Source: Syntrophomonadaceae bacterium
Lineage (GTDB): Bacteria; Bacillota; DSM-12270; Thermacetogeniales; Thermacetogeniaceae
Direction: 5' to 3'
Length of the DNA stretch: 36,020 bases
NCBI GenBank assembly: GCA_012840385.1
Contig: DULK01000076.1
Location: forward strand, 1 to 36,020
Part shown: piece after piece, positions 21,225-29,047 of the stretch
Numbering within the stretch: the first letter of the stretch is position 1
Layout: each line of letters begins with the position of its first letter
Made by a program: the position numbers and the translations under genes
Notes under the pieces: model-generated
Seen by the model: only the letters and a program-made list of their open reading frames with translations
Told to the model about the DNA's origin: nothing
The model's database searches: none

Positions 21225-22983
21225 CTAACGCCACCTCCTTTTTTCCTATGTATGCCTCTACAACCACAGGATCCTGAAGTACATGTTCCATCGTACCTTC
21301 AGATATTTTCTTACCAAAGTTGAGAACAGTAGCCTGATTGGATATTTGAGCCACCAGGGACATATCGTGTTCAATCAAAACCATGGTTAGACCCATGGCA
21401 TTAAGTTTCTTGAGCAACTCAACTAGATCTTGTTTCTCAGTCTGGTTTAAACCTGCTGCCGGTTCGTCCAACAGTAATAGCTTAGGTCTGCCTGCCAAGG
21501 CGCGGGCTAATTCAACTAATTTCTGGTGTCCATAGGGCAGGTTTTTACACTGTTCGTGAACCTTCTCCCTAAGCCCAACAAATTCGATAGCCGCTATGGC
21601 TCGTTCGTGTACTTCCTCAATACTGCCCCCAGACCGTTGCGAAGCGACTAAAACGTTTTCATACACGGTAAGAGTATTAAACAAGCGCAGGTTTTGGAAT
21701 GTCCGGGATAGTCCCATTTGAGCTACAGCGCACGGCCGCATACCAGTGACCTCTTTACCAAGGAACTTCACGTTGCCAAAAGTGGGTGAATAGACCCCTG
21801 ACACAACATTAATTAAGGTTGATTTACCTGAACCGTTTGGTCCGATGAGAGCATGGACTTCCCCTCGTTTAACAATGAAATCCACTCCGTCCAGAGCTTT
21901 CAGCCCGCCAAAATATTTACCCAAGTTTTCTACTTGTAAAACTATATCTGTTTCAGGTATATCCAGACTTAACGGTTGTTTAGACACTGGAATCGGTCTT
22001 GGCTTCGCTAATTTCCGATATAATAAATTAACGAACCCCCATAAACCTTCAGGTATAAACACAATCACGAAGATAATAATACATCCATAAACAACCAAGT
22101 AGATGTTCTTCAATTGTCGTAGCCATTCCGGTAAAAAGTACAACAACCAAGCACCTAGCATCGAACCTATAGCCGATTCAGTGCCACCCGTTAAACACAT
22201 AGCAAGAAATTGAACAGATTGATCAAATGTAAATGCATCCGGGCTAATGTATAAAGAACCAGAAGCATAAATCGCCCCTCCCAGGCCGCCAAACACAGCA
22301 CTCAAAATGAAAGCAACAACTTTGATCTTTAATGTATCTACTCCCAAGACTTGCGCAGCCAGTTCATTCTCCCGTACGGCTCGCATGGCTCGACCAAGAG
22401 GCCTGTCTTTTAAGTTCCAGACGAAAGTTACGGCCACTAGCAAAACCGCTAAACAAAACCACTCAAAATTACGGGATGTCGACAGAGATACAATAAATTC
22501 CGGACGATGTATACCACTAATGCCATCCGGGCCACCGGTTACGGCCTTCCAGTTTGTTGCAATCAAAGTAAATATGATCTGCACACAGATTGTGACAACA
22601 GCCAGATAATGCCCGCTAACCTTTAATGTAGTTATGCCTAGAATTAACCCAATTAGTGCAACAAAAGCCATGCTCAATATTAGGGCTATCCACCAATTGA
22701 GTCCCCATCTAGTAGTACCAAGGGCGATTCCATAGGCACCAATTCCATAAAAAACAGCATGGCCTAAGGAGACCAGACCAGTATAACCTAACAAAACTGT
22801 CAGCCCTAGAGTGGAGATACCTACCGCCGAAGCAAGTATTATTAGGTTAACGGTGTAACGGCTTGTGAAAATCAACGGTAATAATATGACTATAATAACC
22901 CCTACAGCAAAGGCTAAATAGCTAACAGATGGGTTGAACCCTATATTTGTTGTGCTTGAGCTATTTTTTTTAAGTATAGACAT
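21217..22983 (-). CDS. livM: LivM-LivG fusion: permease plus ATPase of HAAT-type importer
   Basis: A 588-aa protein that fuses two usually separate subunits. Residues about 20-325 are a LivM permease with some eight to ten membrane helices and the family's GLTVLLGYTGLVSLGHAVFY and AVRENELAAQVLGV. Residues about 345-588 are a LivG ATPase: Walker A IGPNGSGKST, signature-like LPYGHQKLVELARAL, Walker B LLLLDEPAAGLN, and VLIEHDMSLV. The linker has SKQPLSLDIPETD. The ATG at 22983 has AAGGAGG. Fusions of LivM with LivG are known in some groups. The ends overlap livF by 8 bases and follow livH closely, so translation is coupled. Confidence 0.93.
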   Translation of the reverse strand: MSILKKNSSSTTNIGFNPSVSYLAFAVGVIIVILLPLIFTSRYTVNLIILASAVGISTLGLTVLLGYTGLVSLGHAVFYGIGAYGIALGTTRWGLNWWIALILSMAFVALIGLILGITTLKVSGHYLAVVTICVQIIFTLIATNWKAVTGGPDGISGIHRPEFIVSLSTSRNFEWFCLAVLLVAVTFVWNLKDRPLGRAMRAVRENELAAQVLGVDTLKIKVVAFILSAVFGGLGGAIYASGSLYISPDAFTFDQSVQFLAMCLTGGTESAIGSMLGAWLLYFLPEWLRQLKNIYLVVYGCIIIFVIVFIPEGLWGFVNLLYRKLAKPRPIPVSKQPLSLDIPETDIVLQVENLGKYFGGLKALDGVDFIVKRGEVHALIGPNGSGKSTLINVVSGVYSPTFGNVKFLGKEVTGMRPCAVAQMGLSRTFQNLRLFNTLTVYENVLVASQRSGGSIEEVHERAIAAIEFVGLREKVHEQCKNLPYGHQKLVELARALAGRPKLLLLDEPAAGLNQTEKQDLVELLKKLNAMGLTMVLIEHDMSLVAQISNQATVLNFGKKISEGTMEHVLQDPVVVEAYIGKKEVALGA

Positions 22984-22995
22984 CAAAGGACCTCC

Positions 22996-23889
22996 TTACG
23001 CTTTCTCCGCAACCTTTTCACCAAAAATACCTTGCGGGCGGATAAGTAAGAACAAAAGCAATAGTAATAAAGAAAATGCGTCTTTGTATACAGTAGAAAT
23101 AAAAGCGGCTCCAAAAGACTCAATTACACCCAAGGCTAACCCACCCAGAATAGCACCGCGTACGTCCCCGAATCCTCCGCAAATCGTAGCCGCAAAGGCC
23201 TTCAAGCCAAGCATCACGCCCATCTTATGAGTAACAAAAAAGATCGGAGCTACTAGCATTCCGCTCAGACCACCTATTACGGTACTGTATATATATGTGA
23301 GAGCAATCATAATTGAAACAGGAATGCCTAACATTCTTGCCATGTCTTTATCCTGGGATGTCGCTTGCATTTTTTTACCGAGCACCGTGTACTCGAAAAA
23401 AAGATACTGCAAAAGCACTAATGCCAGGGTAACCACCAAAATTACGATGTATTGGTAATCAAAAAATACGCCACCCAAGGTAATGCCGCCGTTTCCGCTC
23501 GCGTAAATAACAGGACGAACTTTTTGAGGCATAGGGCCAAAGATAGCTAAAGCACCATTTTGGAACATAATGCTAGCACCAATTGTTGCGATAACTACCG
23601 GTAAAAAAGAACGATTCCGCAACGGGTAATAAACTCCGAGTTCAAACAGTAATCCTAACACTGCCATAACCACAAGGGCTAGAAGAAATGCGACAAAAAA
23701 GTTAATCTTTTCCCCATTGGACAAAGCAAATAAGACATAGGCCCCGAGCATCGTAAAGTCACCTTGAGCAAAATTGACGACATTAGTTGCGCGATATATT
23801 AACACTATTCCTAATGCTACCAGTGTATAAACGCCACCAATGGCAAGTCCGGCGAACAAGATTTGCCCTATAAGGGATAACGTAGACAT
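22996..23889 (-). CDS. livH: LivH-type ABC permease
   Basis: A 297-aa polytopic protein, the partner of LivM in HAAT importers. Landmarks: SLIGQILFAGLAIGGVYTLV near the start, LIYRATNVVNFAQGDFTML, ATIGASIMFQNGALAIFGPM, and the cytosolic AxSQDKDMARMLGI with the EAA-type loop, then GLKAFAATICGGFGDVRGAI. About eight helices. GAGGAGGTAGGAC precedes ATG 23889. It is 233 bases after livK, with an intervening hairpin. Confidence 0.93.
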   Translation of the reverse strand: MSTLSLIGQILFAGLAIGGVYTLVALGIVLIYRATNVVNFAQGDFTMLGAYVLFALSNGEKINFFVAFLLALVVMAVLGLLFELGVYYPLRNRSFLPVVIATIGASIMFQNGALAIFGPMPQKVRPVIYASGNGGITLGGVFFDYQYIVILVVTLALVLLQYLFFEYTVLGKKMQATSQDKDMARMLGIPVSIMIALTYIYSTVIGGLSGMLVAPIFFVTHKMGVMLGLKAFAATICGGFGDVRGAILGGLALGVIESFGAAFISTVYKDAFSLLLLLLFLLIRPQGIFGEKVAEKA

Positions 23890-24072
23890 GTCCTACCTCC
23901 TCGTATAATAGTTTTTTGTAATCCTTAATTATCAATTTCTTAACCCAAAACAAAACCAAATAAGGGAAAAAGCTCTTTGAAAAACTGGTAATCAGTATTT
24001 ACTTTTGTTTGGGGCCCAGGTGTAATGTTGTTGTGATAAACCGCACAAAAATACGTTCGTATCTTCATTAAC

Positions 24073-24101
24073 TCGGCCCAAGATTGTTCATCTTGGGCCG
24101 A
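24073..24101 (-). terminator. Stem-loop between livK and livH
   Basis: A perfect 12-bp stem (TCGGCCCAAGAT / ATCTTGGGCCGA) with a 5-base loop, 22 bases after the livK stop and without a T-tract. Such hairpins usually leave livK mRNA more abundant than the permease mRNA by protecting its 3' end or partly stopping transcription. Confidence 0.65.
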
Positions 24102-24122
24102 TGTAAGTCTTAATCTTAAATC

Positions 24123-25283
24123 TTAACGTTGGGCTTTAATTGTTTTAACTAATTTGATAACATCATTGACGTTTTGGACAACGTTATACTGGTCAAGACC
24201 ATCCCCGTTTTGATCAAAGTTATATATACCTTCAGCCCCTTGGAAGCCTCTAATATTCAGTAAAGCCTGGCGAATGCTCTCCGGTTTCAGATCGGGAGCC
24301 TTTTTCATAGCTTCGGCAAATACATATACGGCGTCATATGTCCAGGATGAATAAAAGTCAGGGTCCTTCCCGAATTTTGCCTTGTATGCATCTGCAAATT
24401 TTTTGGCTTTGTCATTCGCATCAGGGTGGTAATCTGCTACAGCATATGTCCCGTACAGAGCTTCCCCTGCTAATTGACGAGCGGGAGTTGCCGTGACGGA
24501 CGCAGATCCAATCCAGTTGATCTTTAATCCTTGTTGCTTAATTTGTTTGGCTAATATACCAACATCAGGTGAGAAGGTCATATAGGTAATCATGCCAGTA
24601 GCACCTGACTTTTTGAGTGCATTAATGACAGCAGTGAAGTCTTTTTCATCGTTGTTATAGCCCAGATCGAGAACTGGAGTGACACCTAATTTTTTCAACG
24701 CGGCTACTGCCAAATCTCTGCCTCCGTTGCCAAAAGCGTCAGTGGAATGAACTATCGCCACTTTTTTTTGTTTGAGGTCATTGACCATAAAACTTGCCAT
24801 AGCTTGAGCACTCATTCCATCGTGTGGGCGGAAGCGGAACAACCATTGGCAACCGCTGTGGGTCAACCCGTAATTGGTACCTCCGGTTGCCACCGGAATT
24901 TTAGCATCGTTAATCGTCGGAAGCATCGCCGCTATTTGAGTTGATGGGCTGGGGCCAATAATTACTGCAATGTCCTTATCCTCTAAAAGCTTATGAAAAG
25001 CCTGGACAACACCCACATTGCTGCTTTGTCCATCTTCTTGGACCAAAATTAGCTTACGGCCATTGATACCTCCGGCAGCATTAATCTCTTCAACTGCCAA
25101 TATAGCTCCGTTTTTCTCTTCTCCACCTGCCTCTACCGCCGATCCCGTCATATGAACGATATGCCCAATCTTAATTGGAGCAGTAGCTTTATCCCCACTA
25201 GATTTACTGGTCTTACCACAACCGGTAATAAATAGTGTGAGAACCATCACAGCAGCAACCAACAAAGCTAAACGTTTATTCAT
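24123..25283 (-). CDS. livK: LivK-like substrate-binding lipoprotein
   Basis: A 386-aa periplasmic-binding-fold type I protein that delivers substrate to the LivHMGF importer. The signal peptide is MNKRLALLVAAVMVLTLFIT with the lipobox ITGC (Cys22), then a linker of Ser, Lys and Gly. Core marks: IKIGHIVHMTGSAVEAGGEE, NGAILAVEEINAAGGINGRK, IIGPSPSTQIAAMLPTINDA and VATGGTNYGLTHSGCQWLFR. The binding-site residues SPST and the Tyr/Phe pattern resemble LivJ-like proteins, but the ligand cannot be read from sequence. GGGAGG lies upstream of ATG 25283. As the first gene of the operon, after a long structured leader, it should be highly expressed. Confidence 0.92.
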   Translation of the reverse strand: MNKRLALLVAAVMVLTLFITGCGKTSKSSGDKATAPIKIGHIVHMTGSAVEAGGEEKNGAILAVEEINAAGGINGRKLILVQEDGQSSNVGVVQAFHKLLEDKDIAVIIGPSPSTQIAAMLPTINDAKIPVATGGTNYGLTHSGCQWLFRFRPHDGMSAQAMASFMVNDLKQKKVAIVHSTDAFGNGGRDLAVAALKKLGVTPVLDLGYNNDEKDFTAVINALKKSGATGMITYMTFSPDVGILAKQIKQQGLKINWIGSASVTATPARQLAGEALYGTYAVADYHPDANDKAKKFADAYKAKFGKDPDFYSSWTYDAVYVFAEAMKKAPDLKPESIRQALLNIRGFQGAEGIYNFDQNGDGLDQYNVVQNVNDVIKLVKTIKAQR

Positions 25284-25352
25284 TAATTAGCAACCTCCCT
25301 TTTATTCTTTAATTAGACCTTCATGCCGCTCGTATGGCACCATCAGGAGAAT

Positions 25353-25578
25353 GAAAATAGTGTTTATCCTTGCAGACGCAGCAACCTTACAGAGGCTGTT
25401 ACCTCGCCCCCGACGAGAAGCAGCTAACGGCAGCCGAATCAAAACAAGAAGTTGAGCAGGCAACTATGCGCTACGGAGGGCATTATAGGAGTTGATCGGC
25501 TGCCGTCTGCGACGAGTCTTAGAGCGAGTTCAACCGGAGTTCCGGAGCGAGCGCAAGGATAAGCCGGAACACATTTTC
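25353..25578 (-). repeat. Fold-back structured element in the livK leader (novel RNA or MITE)
   Basis: About 226 bases with nested complementary arms. P1: TTATCCTTGC (25364-25373) with GCAAGGATAA (25553-25562), 10 of 10. P2: GCAGACG (25372-25378) with CGTCTGC (25504-25510). P3: CGGCAGCCGAATCAA (25428-25442) with TTGATCGGCTGCCG (25492-25505), 14 pairs and one bulged A. Outer arms GAAAAT...GTGT and AACAC..ATTTTC extend it. Inside are small hairpins (CTCG/CGAG 403-417; CCGG-AGTT-CCGG 534-545). P2 and P3 share bases at 504-505, so they may be alternative. It ends about 70 bases before the livK ATG. No known riboswitch consensus (T-box, B12, TPP, SAM, lysine, glycine) was seen. It could equally be a small non-autonomous transposon. 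Confidence 0.6.
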
Positions 25579-26470
25579 ATGGTAGTTTAATGAATAATAT
25601 AGGTCACATTGATATTGATAATGACAACAGTTCGAATAGGTGCCCCCCTTTCTTAAAAATCAATTTAATACTGATGTCATTCTGACTAGTTATTTTATGC
25701 TCCGATACCCCCCCTTTTTTTTGGCCCAAGTATGACCACCACACAGATTTTGAATCATTTACTCTTAAAATTATAAAACTTAAGATACTTAGACCATTAT
25801 TTAATTTAAAAAATTGTCAAATATACTCTACTCAGAACCAACTTCTAAAGTATTTGGAATATATGTAATACGGGCTTGAACTGGATCTTCTAGCCACAAA
25901 CATCGCTGGGCTGTTCAATGGCAGCGTTATTAAGCAAGTGGATGCCGCTAAAGTTTTTCTCTTTCAAAATCTCTTTTTGTCAAGATATACAACTGGTATA
26001 CCAGATAACCGACATTTTCTCTTTATATTTTTTGACCACTTATTCAACTCGCCTTCATGCTTTGCATTGAGGCACCGTTAATTATTTGGAAACCAGTTTG
26101 TATTTAATTAAGAACTTCCTTTACGGTTAGCGAACTGACAGATATCCCTTTCATTTTGAGCATTTTAAGCTATTTACAGCCCCACGATGGATGTTCTAGA
26201 CTAACGGCCAGAATTTGGAGATGTAGTATGCGTGTGGATGTGATGGATGGGTGGCAAATCTTTTAATCTTTCAATGCCATGCGTTTGAATCTGCGTTTTC
26301 ATTCTTAGAAGGTGGTAGGTCCATTCCCATGCGTTTACATGTAGCTGATTACCATGCTTCCGCTAACTCCAGAACACTCAAACGATGTTGAGCGAGCTTC
26401 ATGACAGGTCCTTTGGTTGTTACTTTGCTCTTCTTCTGTTAGACAAGAAGTTTTTAGCTATACAGACTAC
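25579..26470 (-). other. Gene-free stretch with decayed transposase-like sequence
   Basis: No gene is supported over about 0.9 kb. On the minus strand 26150-26440 reads QTHGIERLKDLPPIHHIHTH and then SLEHPSWGCK and KMKGISVSSLTVKEVL, which recalls the helix-turn-helix region of IS481-type transposases (GLEGLKD..PHxTP...HPSWGxxRLS...LKxxGxxVSxxTVxxIL). Stops and shifts break it. A candidate operator lies at 25987-26004. Confidence 0.45.
25987..26004. promoter_or_regulatory. Candidate GntR/FCD operator
   Basis: ATACAACTGGTATACCAG contains the perfect 12-bp palindrome CTGGTATACCAG, the TGGTATACCA type bound by FCD-class GntR regulators. Sixteen of 17 bases match a second site at 27147-27163 just upstream of the gntR gene. 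It falls inside transposase-like remnant sequence, so function is unproven. If used, it would be about 700 bases upstream of livK. Confidence 0.45.
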
Positions 26471-27100
26471 TTAATAATGTACTAAAATATGTTTGCCGTA
26501 TTCCAAGTGATTAGCCATTTCTTTAGCTGCATCTTCTTCTTTCCGTTTGATTATCAATTCGAATATACAAACGTGATGTTCATACATCTTGCTTATTGCG
26601 TCTGCGTTTTTGTACAAGACCCTAAGGGCATTAATTCGAAGCTTATCATAATTTTGATTAATAATCCCAACTATCTCATCATTTCCATATATTTGTGCAA
26701 GCAATAAATGATATTCTGTGTCTTTATTAATAAAAGTGTCTTCATCCCGTAATTCCATCCACTTTTTTTGTTCTTCAAGGTTTTGACGAACTAAAGAAAT
26801 TTCAGCCTCTTTTAGCCCTCTTATACTTAGTTTACGAACAACGTATGACTCCAACGCAACACGTAAGTCATAGATGTCCACTACTTTCTTTATTGACATT
26901 TCCTCAACAATAATTCCTTGATTAGGAGACACCTTTATAAAACCTTCGACTTGAAGCCTTTCTAACGCCGAACGAATTGGGGTGCGGCTCATACCAAGTT
27001 TTTCTTCTAAAAAACGTTCAGAAAGGAACTCGCCCGACTTGAGTTCTCCGTTTATTATTTGCCGTCGTAACTGCTTGTAAGCTTGTTCTTTTAACGTCAT
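26471..27100 (-). CDS. GntR-family transcriptional regulator, FCD subfamily
   Basis: A 209-aa regulator. The N-terminal winged helix-turn-helix covers residues 1-70 (AYKQLRRQIINGELKSGEFL, then LGMSRTPIRSALERLQVEGF). Residues 80-205 are the all-helical FCD domain, with the metal-binding His/Asp arrangement suggested by DTEYHLLLAQIYGN and MYEHHVCIFELI. FCD regulators sense carboxylates such as lactate, glycolate or pyruvate, which fits the neighbouring hydroxyacid dehydrogenase. ATG 27100 follows AAGGAAGGAG. It lies on the same strand as its likely targets and has its own promoter with an operator in the -35 region. Confidence 0.9.
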   Translation of the reverse strand: MTLKEQAYKQLRRQIINGELKSGEFLSERFLEEKLGMSRTPIRSALERLQVEGFIKVSPNQGIIVEEMSIKKVVDIYDLRVALESYVVRKLSIRGLKEAEISLVRQNLEEQKKWMELRDEDTFINKDTEYHLLLAQIYGNDEIVGIINQNYDKLRINALRVLYKNADAISKMYEHHVCIFELIIKRKEEDAAKEMANHLEYGKHILVHY

Positions 27101-27123
27101 AACATACTCCTTCCTTTATTATG

Positions 27124-27163
27124 ATGATAACATAAAAATTATTAAAATACAACTGGTATCCCA
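27124..27163 (-). promoter_or_regulatory. gntR promoter with overlapping operator
   Basis: On the minus strand TTGTAT (27147-27152) and TATCAT (27124-27129) are exactly 17 apart. The -35 is part of ATACAACTGGTATCCCA (27147-27163, plus strand), an imperfect copy of the palindrome at 25987-26004. Binding of the product there would give autorepression. Confidence 0.6.
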
Positions 27164-27193
27164 ATAAATTTAGATTTCGGGCTCACTATAATC

Positions 27194-27226
27194 GAGGAAG
27201 AGGGGGCGGTATGCCCCCTCTTCCTC
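27194..27226. terminator. Perfect 14-bp stem-loop after the second panB-like gene
   Basis: GAGGAAGAGGGGGC and GCCCCCTCTTCCTC pair perfectly across GGTAT. It lies between the panB-like gene ending at 27450 and gntR, where the first catabolic transcript should end. There is no T-tract on either side, so it may act as a processing or protection hairpin. Confidence 0.55.
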
Positions 27227-27449
27227 TCCAACTACTGGTCGTATCGTTCGGTATTTGGCTGTTCGTTCAAACCATACTCGATGAATGCTTTGGTAACACT
27301 CGGCCAAACTCCTCAGGCAATAAATGTGGGTTTTTGCTGTCTTTGCCTTTGTCTTTTGCACAAACTCATCGGATTCAAACTTCGATAGGAAGGTCTTTGC
27401 GTAACCCGGTGTACTTTTTTTATTAAAAGCTCCTTGCCCTGAACCTGTT
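27227..27449. other. Spacer with an unassigned open frame
   Basis: A minus-strand frame runs through (GYAKTFLSKFESDEFVQKTK, IHRVWFERTAKYRTIRPVVG) but has no ribosome binding site of its own and overlaps the panB-like gene in another frame. I see no family match. It may be a scrap of a transposase. Confidence 0.3.
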
Positions 27450-28298
27450 TTATTTGAATTCTTCAAACATTTTTTCAAATTCTTCTTTCGGTTCCTGTAT
27501 ATGATACACATACTCATCAGTGGGAAAGGCTCCACTTTTAACATCACGGATATATTCTCTGAACGCATTAATCGTTATCTCTGCCAGATTTGCATACTTC
27601 TTGACAAACTTCGGTGTAAAGGCCTGAAATAAACCTAACATGTCACCGCAGATGAGCAACTGTCCATCGCAGGGACCCCCTCCAATACTGTATACAGGTA
27701 TCTCCAGCTTTTTAGCAATAAAGCCGGTAACTTCAGGAGGCACCGCTTCAATCAAAAGCATTTGAGCGCCTGCTTCCTGAACGGCCAGAGCATCTTTGAT
27801 CAGATTACGGGCGCTGTTTACATCCCTACCTTGAGCCTTGAATCCACCCAACTGACCGGTACTCTGGGGGGTAAGACCGATATGCCCCATAACCATGATC
27901 CCCGCGTCCGTGATGGCTTTTATGCGGCTCGCTACTCTCATCCCACCTTCCAGTTTAATGCAATCCACTTCTGCTTCTTTAATAAACCTTCCGGCATTGG
28001 CGACCGCGTCTTCGTCCGACTTCTGGTAAGACATAAACGGCATATCCCCGATTACAAAAGTATTGGGTGCTCCCCGCCGCACGGCCTGGCAATGAGAGAT
28101 GCAGTCGTCCATCGTAACCGGGTTGGTCCCGGAGTATCCGAGAACCACCATTCCCAATGAATCTCCCACCAGGATCATGTCCATACCGGCCTGCTCTGCA
28201 AAAGAAGCCATAGGATAATCGTAAGCCGTGACCCAGGCCACCTGCTCACCCGCTTTTTTCATCCTCATAAAATCAACAATCGTTTTTTTCTTCGCCAT
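27450..28298 (-). CDS. PanB-like ketopantoate hydroxymethyltransferase family enzyme (copy 1)
   Basis: A 282-aa TIM-barrel protein of the ketopantoate hydroxymethyltransferase family (2-oxoacid + methylene-THF <-> hydroxymethyl-2-oxoacid + THF). The metal and catalytic residues are kept: D46 in VGDSLG, D85 in IGDMPFMSY, K115 and E117 in IKLEGG, E184 in LLIEAVP. The usual TDGQxLVxHD region becomes CDGQLLICGD, which loses the His. The C-terminus is longer than in E. coli PanB. GGAGGAG precedes the ATG. There is no panC, panD or panE around, and a second, diverged copy lies two genes away, so a role in pantothenate synthesis is unlikely. It may run in the reverse, C1-releasing direction on another 2-oxoacid. 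Confidence 0.85.
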   Translation of the reverse strand: MAKKKTIVDFMRMKKAGEQVAWVTAYDYPMASFAEQAGMDMILVGDSLGMVVLGYSGTNPVTMDDCISHCQAVRRGAPNTFVIGDMPFMSYQKSDEDAVANAGRFIKEAEVDCIKLEGGMRVASRIKAITDAGIMVMGHIGLTPQSTGQLGGFKAQGRDVNSARNLIKDALAVQEAGAQMLLIEAVPPEVTGFIAKKLEIPVYSIGGGPCDGQLLICGDMLGLFQAFTPKFVKKYANLAEITINAFREYIRDVKSGAFPTDEYVYHIQEPKEEFEKMFEEFK

Positions 28299-28369
28299 GA
28301 TATCTCCTCCAGTTGTTCCATATATTTTTCGTCTTTATTCAGTTAATCGCACAACCGTTACCGGACCGG

Positions 28370-29008
28370 TTAGAATCCCAAATCTTCTCCCACCATGACG
28401 ACGGTAATATCGCTTGACATCGGTCTTCTCACCATGACCGAGTAAACCCGGCAGATCCTGCTGTTGCTCGCACAGTCCATGCAGGTCCCGGTTTTGACGC
28501 AGGGATTGTCCAGGTTCAACCGCTTGCAATTCATCGGTGCCGCCAGAGTTTTGATCCGGTTCATTGCCGCATGGATGTCACTGCAGATTTTGTTCTTTCC
28601 GACGAGCGTGATCACTTTTTTGGGCCCGAATGTCAGAGCGGCAACCCTGTTCCCTACTCCATCTACGTTGACCAGCCATCCTTCGAGCGTGATCGCATTA
28701 ACGCTACAAAGAAAGAGATCGCTGATGATTTCCTCTCGCTGAATCTTGAGCTTTTCTGCCGGAGTCAGTCCCGGACGGTTGTGGTTCAGCACAATTCCAC
28801 CCTTCGCTTCAACCTTTTGAGCCAGTTGAAGCGTCTCCAGAGTCACAGAACCACCGAAGCCAACCCTGCTTCCCCTCTGTACATGCTGCAATACATAGTC
28901 AACAGCCTCATTACATGAGGGGCAATAAACGGCGTCAAAACCGTTCTTTTTGAGAGCCTCAACCAGTCTTTGTCCAAGTACCTCGTCATGCCACTCCACT
29001 ACAGTCAT
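28370..29008 (-). CDS. LUD-domain protein (LutC/YkgG-like, DUF162)
   Basis: A 212-aa protein of the LUD (lactate utilisation) family. Marks: GSRVGFGGSVTLETLQLAQK, LSLNAITLEGWLVNVDGVGN-like (SVNAITLEGWLVNVDGVGN), RVAALTFGPKKVITLVGKNK, and the C-terminal Cys set NPCVKTGTCMDCASNSRICR followed by VVMVGEDLGF. LutC-type proteins belong to oxidative hydroxyacid utilisation, and stand-alone LUD proteins of this Cys-rich type are found widely in anaerobes with unknown chemistry. ATG 29008 is preceded by AAAGGAGG; the longer frame to 29038 starts before it. It lies between the two panB-like genes, which suggests it works with them. Confidence 0.85.
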   Translation of the reverse strand: MTVVEWHDEVLGQRLVEALKKNGFDAVYCPSCNEAVDYVLQHVQRGSRVGFGGSVTLETLQLAQKVEAKGGIVLNHNRPGLTPAEKLKIQREEIISDLFLCSVNAITLEGWLVNVDGVGNRVAALTFGPKKVITLVGKNKICSDIHAAMNRIKTLAAPMNCKRLNLDNPCVKTGTCMDCASNSRICRVYSVMVRRPMSSDITVVMVGEDLGF

Positions 29009-29047
29009 TCTCATCCTCCTTTCCTGAAGATCTTTCATCCCGCTATC

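Noticed and set aside
25353-25578. Tested as a T-box, cobalamin, SAM or lysine riboswitch or as a group II intron end
   Set aside because: None of the conserved boxes or the domain V form was found by eye; only the nested helices are sure. A 41-residue plus-strand frame through it has no ribosome binding site.
27170-27568. 132-residue minus-strand frame overlapping the panB-like gene
   Set aside because: It overlaps a firm gene in another frame and lacks start signals; only a scrap could be real.
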